Below, in pieces: positions 35,475 to 45,258 of a DNA stretch of 64,000 bases (position 1 is its first letter; every line of letters begins with the position of its first letter). The translations under genes and the position numbers were made by a program. The notes beneath the pieces were generated by a model, which made no database searches, had not been told where the DNA came from, and saw nothing but the letters and a program-made list of their open reading frames with translations. Origin of the DNA: Chryseosolibacter indicum (lineage in GTDB: Bacteria; Bacteroidota; Bacteroidia; Cytophagales; Cyclobacteriaceae); contig NZ_JAHESD010000004.1 of NCBI RefSeq assembly GCF_018598585.1, positions 1-64,000 of the forward strand. The letters run 5' to 3'.

Positions 35475-38209
35475 TTTGTTAAAGTTTGGTCGCCTGTTTT
35501 AAACTCAACAAGATAGAGGCCCGGTGTGAAGCTGGTAATATCAATTTTCTTCAATGCTTCTTTGCTGATTTTCTCAAACTTTTTTATCACCCGTCCACTA
35601 CTATCGCGGATAGTCAGTGTGTTGTCTTTTTTATAATATTTCTCAGGTAGCTGTATACTCAAAACTCCATCTACAGGGTTAGGGAATATGTTAAGTGATT
35701 CTTTATCTGTTTTTTCGATGCTGTTGATCACTGCCGTTGTAAAATTAAACCAGTTTATATTAAATTCTGGCTGTAATATGGTTACACGTAGAACAGAGGC
35801 TCCCGAATCTAACTTCATCGTAGTGCTAATTGTTTTCCATAATTGCCAGCCTCCCGTTACAGGTACCTCCAAGGTAGCGGTGTTTAGAACTTTGTTGTCT
35901 TTTGAAAGTTGTTTGATTTCTATTTTTCCAGCCTGATTGTTACATGCTATTCTTGCTTCTAGTTTGTACAAGCCGTCTCTATCTACCCTGACGTTATACT
36001 CCAAATAATCTCCTGCACTAGTGTAGCCTGCATTTTGTCCTCCTCCTGTATCGCTCGTAATTTCAAATTGAAGGCCTTGATTAATAATATAATTTTCGGC
36101 TTCCAGTTTTCCCGGTACCGGCCAATGAAATGGTAACGTATTTAATACTTGAAGATCTGAGAACTTTTCCAATGAAGTACCATCAATTCCCTTAACCTTA
36201 CTTCCACTGTAATTAATTTTTAATACGTCCGCATCGGAAATTTTACTGCCAATGGTAATTAGTAAGTTTTCGTTTGTTACATCCGTTGTTACCTGCTGAA
36301 TCGCTGAAGTCTTTCCATTAACCATCAAAGTAAATTCATCTGATGAAACAGTAGCAGGGTTAACGCTCTTATTAAGGGCTATACGTACAATACCTTGCTC
36401 GCTTTCTGTATGTGCTGAAACAGCGCGTAGTGATATTTCAGCTGCCTTTTTGGAAATGGCAAATTTTAAATAGGTAACATTTGCTCCTCCCTTTTGAAAG
36501 TATACTTTAATTTTTTGTTGCCCTTTGTAAAGAATAAGATCACTTATAACAAGATCTGTAAAATTTGTATAGCCTCCGGTTGATGGTAAAGTTTTTATAG
36601 GAGTCTTTTCAATATTATTTACAAAGATTCTGATTGCAGGGTTTGCATTTGGTGAAGCGTAACGGATGTTAACGTTGTAGGCTGCGGAGGAGTCGACGTC
36701 AACAGTATATTGAAGCCACTCGCCATCAGCGGTCCATCCAACCTGAAATCCATTTCCTCCATTATCAGAAGTAGGTTGAATGTCGACACCATCATTTCGA
36801 TAGCTCCAACCATTATTCCAGTTTGAATAGCCACTACCTGTAGAGACGTGGTAAGTTGCAGTGTCAATGTCAACATAGGCTTTACCGTAACGACCTAAAT
36901 CATAGTCTGAAGCATTTACAATTCCTGGAATTTTGTGATGCTTAAAAGGAATCGTGCTGTTATCATGGACTTGTCTGAACATCGCATCAACTACATCCTT
37001 ACGATAAATATTATTTTCAATTTTCAAGTTTTCTGCTAATTGCATTAAAGCACCTTTTGCTTCCTGAGGAGAGGGTTTAACGCCTCCGTTTTTCCAATAG
37101 TTTAAAAGCTTTTCATATCCCTCATTCTTTACAATAGTAAGCGGATTAACAACAGAGTTTACCTTTTTCATAGGCCACCAGGCCCAGCCAACATGGTTGT
37201 TTTCCATTAACGCAATTGCGTTTCTGAACCATACGTTTGAATTCTCTCCGGACTCACCTAACCAAAGTGGTACATTGTACTGGTCTCTGAGATTTATGAA
37301 ATTCTGTAAAGAGTTTTGGTCATTATAATTCCAATATTTATGGAAGCTAAGTGCTATGTTGTCATCCCAGTAAGGAAGAAGTCCGTTATGGTTATTTGCC
37401 CAGCAATTGCCTTCAATAAAAATAAGATGGTTCTTATCAACTTCACGAATCGCTGTAGTTATATCAATAAGCAATTTTTTTAGAGGAGCGTTATTTTGTT
37501 CATCGCAACCATTTTTGTTATTGCCTTCAAAGGGCCAGTTGGTTTCATTAATCAGATCATAGCCACCTATCCACTTTTCATTTGCGTAGCGCTCTGCCAG
37601 TTTGCGCCATAATGCTATTGTCTTTTGTTTGTTTTCTTCGCTCTGCCATAATGAAGGTTTTGTAACGTCATAGTCGGAAATGGCCGCATCATTTCCTTGT
37701 CCTCCGGGTGCTGCATGTAGGTCGAGGATCAGATACATGTTATTGGCTTTACACCATTCCAATAAATTATCGGTTAATTGAAATCCCTTCTCCAGCCATG
37801 TATGTTGTCCTTTTACCGGTTCTTTTTCAATTGGTAAAGTGAAAAGGTTATAGTGCATCGGCAATCTGACTGAGTTAAACCCCCAGGAGGCTAATGAATC
37901 TATATCTCTTTTTGTGCAATGGTTTTTCAGCCATGCTTCATAAAATTCATTTGTGCTTGCTTCTCCTACTAATTCAGCAATTCTGGCCCTGATTTGATGT
38001 TGAGGATTTGCAAATCCATTAGTTTCGAGCATATAACCTTCTTGTAGCATCCAGCCGCCCAATCCCATACCTCTTAAAATCACTTCTTTGCCATTTGCAT
38101 CAACAATTTGTTTCCCGCTGCGATGAAGAAATTGAGAAAAACTTTCATTTATAATGATCAAAAACAAAAGGAGGAAGCCACAAAAGGCACGTAGGGTGTT
38201 GTTCATCAT
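35456..38209 (-). CDS. Secreted GH5 endo-glucanase with two CBM6-like domains and T9SS tail
   Basis: A 917-residue modular enzyme. Order: signal peptide (ending INESFSQ); GH5 barrel, about 25-365, with acid/base Glu222 (LINETN) and nucleophile Glu319 (WLGESG); a CBM6-like domain (about 425-590); a Big/SwmB-like sandwich; a second CBM6-like domain (about 690-820, starting GKLEAENY); and a type A T9SS sorting domain (SLNIFPNPVDG to LTNKFTIK). It is therefore exported by type IX secretion and anchored or released at the surface. GH5 with LHAAPGGQ can be beta-1,3/1,4-glucanase or xyloglucanase; a backbone role is inferred from the locus. ATG 38209 is chosen over TTG 38275. It is on the opposite strand to the rest. 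Confidence 0.9.
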   Translation of the reverse strand: MMNNTLRAFCGFLLLFLIIINESFSQFLHRSGKQIVDANGKEVILRGMGLGGWMLQEGYMLETNGFANPQHQIRARIAELVGEASTNEFYEAWLKNHCTKRDIDSLASWGFNSVRLPMHYNLFTLPIEKEPVKGQHTWLEKGFQLTDNLLEWCKANNMYLILDLHAAPGGQGNDAAISDYDVTKPSLWQSEENKQKTIALWRKLAERYANEKWIGGYDLINETNWPFEGNNKNGCDEQNNAPLKKLLIDITTAIREVDKNHLIFIEGNCWANNHNGLLPYWDDNIALSFHKYWNYNDQNSLQNFINLRDQYNVPLWLGESGENSNVWFRNAIALMENNHVGWAWWPMKKVNSVVNPLTIVKNEGYEKLLNYWKNGGVKPSPQEAKGALMQLAENLKIENNIYRKDVVDAMFRQVHDNSTIPFKHHKIPGIVNASDYDLGRYGKAYVDIDTATYHVSTGSGYSNWNNGWSYRNDGVDIQPTSDNGGNGFQVGWTADGEWLQYTVDVDSSAAYNVNIRYASPNANPAIRIFVNNIEKTPIKTLPSTGGYTNFTDLVISDLILYKGQQKIKVYFQKGGANVTYLKFAISKKAAEISLRAVSAHTESEQGIVRIALNKSVNPATVSSDEFTLMVNGKTSAIQQVTTDVTNENLLITIGSKISDADVLKINYSGSKVKGIDGTSLEKFSDLQVLNTLPFHWPVPGKLEAENYIINQGLQFEITSDTGGGQNAGYTSAGDYLEYNVRVDRDGLYKLEARIACNNQAGKIEIKQLSKDNKVLNTATLEVPVTGGWQLWKTISTTMKLDSGASVLRVTILQPEFNINWFNFTTAVINSIEKTDKESLNIFPNPVDGVLSIQLPEKYYKKDNTLTIRDSSGRVIKKFEKISKEALKKIDITSFTPGLYLVEFKTGDQTLTNKFTIK

Positions 38210-38398
38210 ACTTTTTAAGTGCAATTCTTTACTTTTATGTAATTTTAGAAAACGATTTAAATATCCTTTTTTCAAATCCTATTATTTCCAGGATGGTATA
38301 CATTTCTGATACTTCAAAAGGAAAAAATAGTACGTCTACAATACTTCAGTTTGTCTTGAGATGTTGGCTTTCAAATGATTAGAGAAATTGATTGAACT

Positions 38399-41374
38399 AT
38401 GTTGACTTTGAAATGTTCTAGTCCAATGCGTTTTAAATTCATGTTATTGCTGCTGGTACTTTTACTCAGTAACACTTTTTATAATCTAAATGCCCAAACT
38501 GATTCATTGTTTATTAAAGGAATCCCAAGGGTAATTCATTACACTAAAAAGGACTTTCAGGGTAGTACGCAATTCTGGACTGTCTGTCAGGATGAAGAAG
38601 GAGTGTTGTATTTTGGAAACAACGACGGTGCCCTTGTCTTTGACGGCCAGATTTGGCATAAAGTGTCGTTACCTAATAATTCCTCGATCAGGAGTTTGAA
38701 AGTAAGCAGTAGGGGAATAGTTTATGCAGGCGGCTTCAATGAATTAGGTGTTATAAAAAAAGATTCGTTTGGTAAATACTTTTACGAGTCCCTATTAAAC
38801 CTAATTCCTATTGAAGATCGAAATTTTGAAAACATTTGGCAGATTCACGAAGCACAGGGGCACATGGTATTCAGAAGCTTCAAAATGCTTATTGCGATTG
38901 CTAACAATACAGCAAAAACACTTCCTGCTAACCGCTCATATACCTTCTCAATTTCTTTTGATAATAAGCTTTTTGTTCAGGATGAGGAAGGAATTAAGTC
39001 GTTGGACCTTCGGTCTTTATCATTTACCCATCTATTTAATCAAGATCAGTTTAATGGTGAAGAACTTATTACGCTTATTCCGGGCGTCGCTTTAGATGAA
39101 GTGTTAGCAATTACTAAGCAAGGATCATTCTATCGGATTAATCTTAACAATAGAAGTACCACATTGTGGCAAAAGTTATTAACAGAAAAATCTAATGACC
39201 TCGTTACTTGTGCAATCCGTTCCTCTTCAGGTAGCATTTATATAGGAACTTTACGATCAAAAGTTATTTCGCTTGATGCGAATGGGTATAGGATTAGCAC
39301 AGGGGCAACGTTTAGTGGACTTCAGGATAATACTGTTCATAATTTATTTGAAAGTAGCGAAGGGAATATATGGGCTGTTCTTAATAATGGTATTGATTGT
39401 ATTGATGTTAAGTCACCTGTTTCACTTCTTTTCGAGGATGCATCAATTTATGATGTACTTCCTTATAAGAACAAAATCTACATTGCGACTAACCAGGGCG
39501 TCTTTGTATCAACTCCTGTGTCAGGTAAAACTGTTCTTACAAAAGAGCGTTTTGTAAATTTAAATAGTTTGCGCGGGCAGGCTTGGTCTCTACAGAAGTT
39601 TGAAGATCAATTACTATGTAGTCACGATAAAGGAATTTTTGTAATTTCTGACAAAGGAGTGAGCAAACTTCCAGGTGTACAGGGTATATGGAAAATTATT
39701 CCTATAAAAGGAGAAACGAATCAGTACCTGGCATGTTCCTATCACGGCCTTTTCCTGTTAAGTTACGATAGCAAAGCTGGCTTTAAAGTCGTTCATAAAA
39801 TAGAAGGTTTTGATGAGTCTTGTAGGGATATTTTACAAAGTGAAGCGCCTGGTGTGTTTTGGGTTTGCCATGGATATAAGGGAGTATTTAAAATAAAAAT
39901 TGATGCTGCTTTAAAACGTATTGTTGGTGTTGAACATTTTAAAGATCAAAATGGTCTTCCTTCACCGTTTAATATTAATGTTACGCGGTGGAATGATGAG
40001 ATAGTGTTTACTACGAATGCAGGCATTTATACTTACGATGCCGCTAAAAACAAGTTCCTGCTACATCATTTCCTGACGAGCCTGTTTGGAAAGGAACTAA
40101 ACGTAAGAAGGTTATTTCAGTATAGCGATAAAACATGGTTTGCGCATGATAACGAAGTAGGATACTTCAAGACAAATGAGGAGAAACCGGAACTTCAGAA
40201 AGATCTTTTTCTTCAACTAAAGGGATCATTTAATCCAAGTATGGAATGTATTGTTCCATTAAATCAAAAGAATATACTTGTAGGAACTACGACGGGCCTA
40301 TATGCATTTGATCTATCCTATAATGCTTCCGCGAGGAATGCGAAAACAATGATTACCTCGGCGAGTTTTAAAGAAGATCAGTCAGAAAATACTTCCATGT
40401 TAGATATTGCAACTACACACGTAACCAAGCTGCCACATAAATCAAACAATATTATATTTCACTTTTCAACTCCGGCTTTTCAAAATAAGTTAAATGTTCA
40501 ATATAGCTATTGGCTGGAGGGTGCTGATAACAAATGGTCAGATTGGAGTGAAGCTTCTTTTCGTGAATACAACCTTTTAAGCGCTGGTAGTTATATTTTT
40601 CATGTAAAGTCTAGAAGTCTTTTAGGTGAAAAAGGAACAGAAGCTATTTACAGATTTGAAATCTTGCCTGCATGGTATCAGAGTTCGTGGGCTATTGCTT
40701 TTTATATTATAATAGGTGGCGCAACGATTTTCTTTACTATTCTATTGGTTAAACGAAGGATACGAAGGGAAAAGGAAAAGACATTGAGAGAGGAACGGGA
40801 AAAGAGGCGTGTGTTGGAGCTTGAGATCGAACGAATGAAGCTTGCAGGCGAAAAAGAAAAAATACTTAAGGATAAGGAGCAATTGGAAGAGGACGTTATC
40901 TATAAAAGTAAAGAGCTTGTTAATTATACCACCCTTCTTGTTAAAAAAAGGGAACTGCTAATAGAAATGCAAGACCAACTTAAGGAGCTGAAAGACGCAG
41001 TTAAAAATGAATCTTCAAGGCAATCGGTTAGGGAGTTGTTAAAGAAAATAAATGGTAACCTTCAAAATGAAGAACATATTAAAGTGTTTGAGGCAAATTT
41101 TGAACGCGTTCACCACGATTTCTTTACTAAGCTTAAAGCAAATTTTCCAGATCTTACGCAGAAAGAGCTTCAGCTTTGCGCCTTTGTAAGAATGAATTTA
41201 ACAAACAAGGAAATAGCATCTATCTTGAACTTGTCAGTTAGAGGCATTGAAACTGCGCGTTATAGGCTTAGAAAGAGATTAGGGATGAGTCATGAAGAAG
41301 ATATGTCTGCATTCCTTGAAAAACTTCATTCTACGCCTGATGGATTTGGAGAATTTGCAGAATTATCTGTTTAG
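38399..41374 (+). CDS. Y_Y_Y sensor / LuxR-type transcriptional regulator
   Basis: A 991-residue one-protein regulator. Order: signal peptide; a periplasmic beta-propeller-like sensor (about 45-690, blades such as SSGSIYIGTLRSKVISLD and SEGNIWAVLNNGIDCID); a Y_Y_Y domain (YSYWLEGADNKWSDWSEASFREYNLLSAGSYIFHVK); a TM helix (AIAFYIIIGGATIFFTILLV); a long coiled coil; and a LuxR-type helix-turn-helix (TQKELQLCAFVRMNLTNKEIASILNLSVRGIETARYRLRKRL). It has no kinase or receiver domain. Such proteins are common near carbohydrate loci in Bacteroidota. It is divergent from GH5 and probably controls it. ATG 38426 is an alternative start closer to the signal peptide. Confidence 0.88.
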   Translation: MLTLKCSSPMRFKFMLLLLVLLLSNTFYNLNAQTDSLFIKGIPRVIHYTKKDFQGSTQFWTVCQDEEGVLYFGNNDGALVFDGQIWHKVSLPNNSSIRSLKVSSRGIVYAGGFNELGVIKKDSFGKYFYESLLNLIPIEDRNFENIWQIHEAQGHMVFRSFKMLIAIANNTAKTLPANRSYTFSISFDNKLFVQDEEGIKSLDLRSLSFTHLFNQDQFNGEELITLIPGVALDEVLAITKQGSFYRINLNNRSTTLWQKLLTEKSNDLVTCAIRSSSGSIYIGTLRSKVISLDANGYRISTGATFSGLQDNTVHNLFESSEGNIWAVLNNGIDCIDVKSPVSLLFEDASIYDVLPYKNKIYIATNQGVFVSTPVSGKTVLTKERFVNLNSLRGQAWSLQKFEDQLLCSHDKGIFVISDKGVSKLPGVQGIWKIIPIKGETNQYLACSYHGLFLLSYDSKAGFKVVHKIEGFDESCRDILQSEAPGVFWVCHGYKGVFKIKIDAALKRIVGVEHFKDQNGLPSPFNINVTRWNDEIVFTTNAGIYTYDAAKNKFLLHHFLTSLFGKELNVRRLFQYSDKTWFAHDNEVGYFKTNEEKPELQKDLFLQLKGSFNPSMECIVPLNQKNILVGTTTGLYAFDLSYNASARNAKTMITSASFKEDQSENTSMLDIATTHVTKLPHKSNNIIFHFSTPAFQNKLNVQYSYWLEGADNKWSDWSEASFREYNLLSAGSYIFHVKSRSLLGEKGTEAIYRFEILPAWYQSSWAIAFYIIIGGATIFFTILLVKRRIRREKEKTLREEREKRRVLELEIERMKLAGEKEKILKDKEQLEEDVIYKSKELVNYTTLLVKKRELLIEMQDQLKELKDAVKNESSRQSVRELLKKINGNLQNEEHIKVFEANFERVHHDFFTKLKANFPDLTQKELQLCAFVRMNLTNKEIASILNLSVRGIETARYRLRKRLGMSHEEDMSAFLEKLHSTPDGFGEFAELSV

Positions 41375-41559
41375 ATATTTCTTTGGTTTAACTATTAGCA
41401 ATAAACTATAGTAAATGGTTGATAAAGGTTTTGATTAGTTTTAGACTTGTGGATAACATATCTTGCTGAAAATTATCTACTTAAGAATATTTTAAATAAA
41501 CAATTAAAATTTTTTCTCTTTTCTATCGATAATTACTTTGTATTAACCCATTAAGCTTC

Positions 41560-41898
41560 ATGCAAAACACTGATTCAGAAAAAGATTCAGTAATACTTTC
41601 AGTTGAAAAGATTATTGATCTTGTAAGATCAACAAGAAATGATCTTATCAAAGAATATCTTAAAGACGAAGTGTTGATGTTTAGTTATAAACAAAAATAC
41701 GGCAAAGAGGTGACAACAGTAAAAAAGGAATTTCTTAAAAGAGACCTGAAAGATTTACTCATTTCCCCGGTTGATCTTGTTCATTATTCTAAACTTATTA
41801 CACACATTAAAGAAACAAACATCCCGGTTCTTTCAGAGAAAGAGAAGGAACTGTTTTATTCTGAAATTGACATGATATTTCAGAAATACTCTTTTTAG
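41560..41898 (+). CDS. Small charged cytoplasmic protein of unknown function
   Basis: A 112-residue, Lys/Glu-rich, mostly helical protein with no signal peptide. Helices such as VEKIIDLVRSTRNDLIKEYLKDE and LLISPVDLVHYSKLITHIKE are visible, with no motif I can name. It has its own AT-rich leader and a strong terminator 20 bases after the stop, so it is a single-gene unit. Codon use matches the neighbours. It follows the LuxR-type regulator by 185 bases; any functional link is unproven. Confidence 0.65.
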   Translation: MQNTDSEKDSVILSVEKIIDLVRSTRNDLIKEYLKDEVLMFSYKQKYGKEVTTVKKEFLKRDLKDLLISPVDLVHYSKLITHIKETNIPVLSEKEKELFYSEIDMIFQKYSF

Positions 41899-41917
41899 CA
41901 ATAGAGATAAATCTTTA

Positions 41918-41957
41918 AAAAAAGAGGATAGGCTTACGGGCTTATCCTCTTTTTTTG
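41918..41957 (+). terminator. Strong intrinsic terminator
   Basis: AAAAAAGAGGATA (41918-41930) pairs perfectly with TATCCTCTTTTTT (41943-41956 region) across a GC-containing loop, ending in a run of T. It follows the 112-residue gene. Confidence 0.85.
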
Positions 41958-42144
41958 TTGGCTTTAGTAAGATTATCTTGCTAAAGGTATATATTAAGAT
42001 TAGTTCATAAACCTTAAATAAAATTTATGCCAGGGCTATGAAAACTAGCGGCTTTATTAAATGTAATTAAAAGCATCCTTGGTTGGATTAATATTGGCTA
42101 ATCAATAAAACAAAGGTTTTGTCAACGAACTCGAATGTTTCAAA

Positions 42145-43467
42145 ATGAACAATACAATACTTCCTCCAGGTTATAATGTGTTCCAATCAATAGGTCGTAC
42201 GCTAAAACAAATAAAAGACCCTATCGGTACGATGGAAGAAAGTATGAGAATATATAACGGTACTTATACTGTTAATCTTGGGCTTAAGCGTTTAATTGCG
42301 ACACAAAATCCAGGTTTTATAGAGCATGTGCTGAGAGTGAATCAAAGGAATTATTTTAAATCCGAAATGCTGACAGAGCATCTAGGCCGGTTTTTGGGCA
42401 AAGGTCTTTTGACCTCCAATGGTGATTATTGGCTTCGCCAAAGAAGATTAATACAGCCTGGTTTTCATATCGATCGATTAAAAGACCTGTATCTTATAAT
42501 GAAAAGAACTATTGATGAGTTTCTTTCAAAGATGCAGACAGGGTTAAATGTAGATGTTTATCCATTAATGCATTCCCTCGCTTTTGAACTTGTTATTAAT
42601 ACATTATTTAATGTTACAATTCCCGGTCAGGTTAGAAAACAGTTAAGTACGTTCATTACGGAAACTCAGGGTTTTGTAATGAAAGACATCAGGCAGCCTC
42701 ATAAAAGCTGGTGGTTTAGATTAAATGGCGAATTGAAAAAGAATTTAATATATGCTCAAGAGGTCCGAACAATCATTAAAAACATGATAGACCAAAGGAT
42801 GGCAGCTGGCAGGCAGTTTAACGATTTACTGGATATGCTGCTTGACGCACGTTATGAAGATTCGGGGTTAGGCATGCAAGAGGAACAAATCATTGATGAG
42901 ATTCTGGTATTGTTAATTGCAGGACATGAAACTACGGCAAATGCACTTTCATTTACATTGTACCTCTTGGCAAATCATCAACATGAATTAGAAAGATTAA
43001 GAGAGACTACAAAGAATGTTGGCTTTCATGAAAGTATAAAGAATGCGAATATATTAGCAGCAATTAACGAAAGCATGAGGCTTTATCCTCCTGCATGGAT
43101 CAGCGATAGGGTAGCAGTAGATGATGATGTATATGACCAATTCAAAATTCCAAAAGATACCATAATAGCGGTGTTTTACTACGGTCTCCATCGTGATCCT
43201 CGATATTGGAACAATCCGCTTGAATTCAAGCCAGGTAGATTTCTTAATGCCGCTACAGAGAAAGATAAAATAAGAGCTTTTTATCCATTTGGATCAGGAC
43301 CAAGGCTGTGCATTGGGAATAATTTTGCTTTAGCAGAAATGACTCTGTTTCTTCATTCTTTCATCCATATGTTTGACATCTGGGCTACAGGCCAGACACC
43401 GCAGTTGAAACCTCTTGTTACCTTAAGACCGGATCGAGTGTTATTGAAAATAAAGTCACGGGAATAA
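42145..43467 (+). CDS. Cytochrome P450
   Basis: A 440-residue soluble haem monooxygenase. The I-helix oxygen-binding motif AGHETTANAL, the K-helix ESMR, the PPAW and WNNPLEFKPGRF segments and the haem loop FGSGPRLCIG with ligand Cys389 are all present. The overall pattern (FLGKGLLTSNGDYWLRQRRLIQPGF) is like CYP4/CYP102-type bacterial proteins acting on fatty acids or terpenoids. It has no fused reductase; ferredoxin and reductase partners are not in the window. The gene is isolated and converges on the NlpE-like gene 11 bases downstream, with no clear terminator between them. The substrate is unknown. Confidence 0.95.
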   Translation: MNNTILPPGYNVFQSIGRTLKQIKDPIGTMEESMRIYNGTYTVNLGLKRLIATQNPGFIEHVLRVNQRNYFKSEMLTEHLGRFLGKGLLTSNGDYWLRQRRLIQPGFHIDRLKDLYLIMKRTIDEFLSKMQTGLNVDVYPLMHSLAFELVINTLFNVTIPGQVRKQLSTFITETQGFVMKDIRQPHKSWWFRLNGELKKNLIYAQEVRTIIKNMIDQRMAAGRQFNDLLDMLLDARYEDSGLGMQEEQIIDEILVLLIAGHETTANALSFTLYLLANHQHELERLRETTKNVGFHESIKNANILAAINESMRLYPPAWISDRVAVDDDVYDQFKIPKDTIIAVFYYGLHRDPRYWNNPLEFKPGRFLNAATEKDKIRAFYPFGSGPRLCIGNNFALAEMTLFLHSFIHMFDIWATGQTPQLKPLVTLRPDRVLLKIKSRE

Positions 43468-43478
43468 GAGGTTACGTT

Positions 43479-44267
43479 TTATGGTGATGGTGCCACTGAT
43501 GACGTTTGAATGATTCTTTTAAGTACAAGCGCTTCCGTTTCTTTTCCTTTTGCGTCAACGGTTTTTATCATAAATCCAACGGCTTTCAGATATATCGGCT
43601 CTGCTTTCTTTTCTGTCAGCTCATGGTATTGTCTGCATGCTTCGTAATATGCGCCCAGCCTAGTTATGGCCATATTTTCTCTTGTGTTGACTTCGTAAAA
43701 ATCTGCGGTGTCACTTTTGTAAGTAAAATATCCCTCGACGGTAAATAGTTTAGAAGCGCGTTGGGTTAAGTTATATTCACGTTCTCTGGTAATGGGATTA
43801 GACTCTTTGTCGAGTACTAGTAGCCTTTTGTTTCCTTCACTTAGCAGTACTAAATCTGTCTTCCTGAAAGTCTCCTCGTAAATCTTGTTTGAGGCGCTGT
43901 AAACTCTCTTAAGGCCCGCACTATGGCTCGAGTTATGTAATTGAATGATATAGTCTTCTTTTTTCTCACCGTATCCATAAGAAATGGTATACATACCTTT
44001 ACTTAAATGAAGGGGTTGGTCTCGCAGCGCCTTGTCTTCCAGTACTTCTTCAAGTGAATATGTCCCTTCTCCATCCACGCTTCCAGGAAAAAGCGCCAGC
44101 TCTAAATATAAAAAGCGGTCCTCGCCTACGGGAATACGTCCTTCATATACTGCATTTACAATAGAGCGCTCGTAAACTTCATTTGAGTAATCAATTGCTG
44201 CTTCTTTGGTGTTGTTGCAAGCGTTAATTACTAAAGTAAGTAATAGTAAGAGCTTAATTTTTTCCAT
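43479..44267 (-). CDS. Lipoprotein with NlpE-like N-terminal domain
   Basis: A 262-residue lipoprotein (lipobox LVINAC, Cys17). The first half (VYEGRIPVGEDRFLYLELALF...GTYSLEEV) resembles the barrel of NlpE, the copper-homeostasis and surface-sensing lipoprotein, but lacks its CxxC pair. The second half repeats a strand pattern (LLVLDKESNPITREREYNLTQ, FTVEGYFTYKSDTADFYEVNTRENMAI). A His/Asn-rich loop lies at LHNSSHSAG. The function is not known; family call is tentative. It is followed 68 bases upstream by the DUF937-like gene on the same strand. Confidence 0.6.
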   Translation of the reverse strand: MEKIKLLLLLTLVINACNNTKEAAIDYSNEVYERSIVNAVYEGRIPVGEDRFLYLELALFPGSVDGEGTYSLEEVLEDKALRDQPLHLSKGMYTISYGYGEKKEDYIIQLHNSSHSAGLKRVYSASNKIYEETFRKTDLVLLSEGNKRLLVLDKESNPITREREYNLTQRASKLFTVEGYFTYKSDTADFYEVNTRENMAITRLGAYYEACRQYHELTEKKAEPIYLKAVGFMIKTVDAKGKETEALVLKRIIQTSSVAPSP

Positions 44268-44335
44268 AGAATATGATGACCGGGGAGGTAGGCAAACGGT
44301 TCTAAAGCTCTTACTAAGATAATATTTTAAGTTTA

Positions 44336-44818
44336 CTATTTACCAAAAAGACCTCCAAGACTTCCCAATCCTCCGCCTTTTCCACCACCCGTAAACTGAC
44401 CGATAAGGTTCCCGATATTACCTGCTCCGCCAAGGTCTTTTAATATATCCTGCAAATCAAATTCTTTGTCATTGGGATCTTTAGCCTTGTTAACAAATTG
44501 GTTCATCACTTTAGGGATTAATACAGATGCCACCTGTGTTGCTATTTGTGGTGAGATACCGAACTTTGAGGCGAATTTTGTGGTAACGCCTGATATTATG
44601 GCAGAAATAATTGGGTTGTTTCCTGTTATATTGTTCCCTTTAAAGAGATCAGTTAACCCTGTTAGATTACCCTTTTTTCCTTCGTTTTGCAGGCCTGTAA
44701 AAATTTCGTGACCAACAATATTCACTGCCTCTTTATTATATTGATCAGGAATAGCGGAGTTGTTATTAATATCATTTTCCGCGTTTCGTTGTACAAGTTT
44801 TATGAGTTGGTCTAGCAT
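44336..44818 (-). CDS. DUF937-like protein with glycine-rich tail
   Basis: A 160-residue protein starting MLDQLIKLVQRNAENDI with IPDQYNKEAVNIVGHEIFTGL, the pattern of DUF937 (YidB-like) proteins. The middle forms helices (IISAIISGVTTKFASKFGISPQIATQVASVLIPKVM) and the last 30 residues are Gly-rich (FTGGGKGGGLGSLGGLFGK), also typical. The family role is unknown. It has no signal peptide. It lies between the HxlR gene (45 bases upstream) and the NlpE-like gene, all on the minus strand; a shared transcript is possible. Confidence 0.75.
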   Translation of the reverse strand: MLDQLIKLVQRNAENDINNNSAIPDQYNKEAVNIVGHEIFTGLQNEGKKGNLTGLTDLFKGNNITGNNPIISAIISGVTTKFASKFGISPQIATQVASVLIPKVMNQFVNKAKDPNDKEFDLQDILKDLGGAGNIGNLIGQFTGGGKGGGLGSLGGLFGK

Positions 44819-44863
44819 AGCATTCGTTTTTTGTGGTATATAACTAAATCCGTTCCTTGAAAC

Positions 44864-45244
44864 TTATTTCTTCATTATTCGCTGCCGGTGCTGAGCGCCC
44901 CATTTTCTTAGTTCTTCAATAACTTTATTCAAGCTTTTGCCATAAGCTGTCATGGAATACTCTACCACTACTGGCACCGAATCGTATACAGTTCTTTTAA
45001 CAAGCTCATTCATCTCGAGATCGCGCAATTCTTTGGATAACATTTTATCAGTAATTCCAGGAATTTCTTTCGCTATCTGGCTAAAGCGCTTGTTACCGAA
45101 GGTTAGCGATATGATTATTGGTAATTTCCATTTGCCACTTAAAATGTCCAGTGCATCCCTTACAGGCATAATCATGCCCATACACTTACCGTGCTCAAGT
45201 TCTTCTCCCTTAAAGCAACTCTCTTTCTTTTTTTCTTTTACCAT
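44864..45244 (-). CDS. HxlR-family winged-helix regulator
   Basis: A 126-residue MarR-like repressor or activator of the HxlR type. The core is ALDILSGKWKLPIIISLTFGNKRFSQIAKEIPGITDKMLSKELRDLEMNELVKRTVYDSVPVVVEYSMT, with the winged-helix DNA-reading helix and the conserved LSGKW start. Two cysteines, Cys10 and Cys21, sit before the winged helix, where HxlR relatives such as HypR sense electrophiles or disulfide stress. It is divergent from yceI, and an array of 18-bp repeats lies between the two genes, so it probably controls both. Confidence 0.93.
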   Translation of the reverse strand: MVKEKKKESCFKGEELEHGKCMGMIMPVRDALDILSGKWKLPIIISLTFGNKRFSQIAKEIPGITDKMLSKELRDLEMNELVKRTVYDSVPVVVEYSMTAYGKSLNKVIEELRKWGAQHRQRIMKK

Positions 45245-45258
45245 AAACTTGGTAGTTA

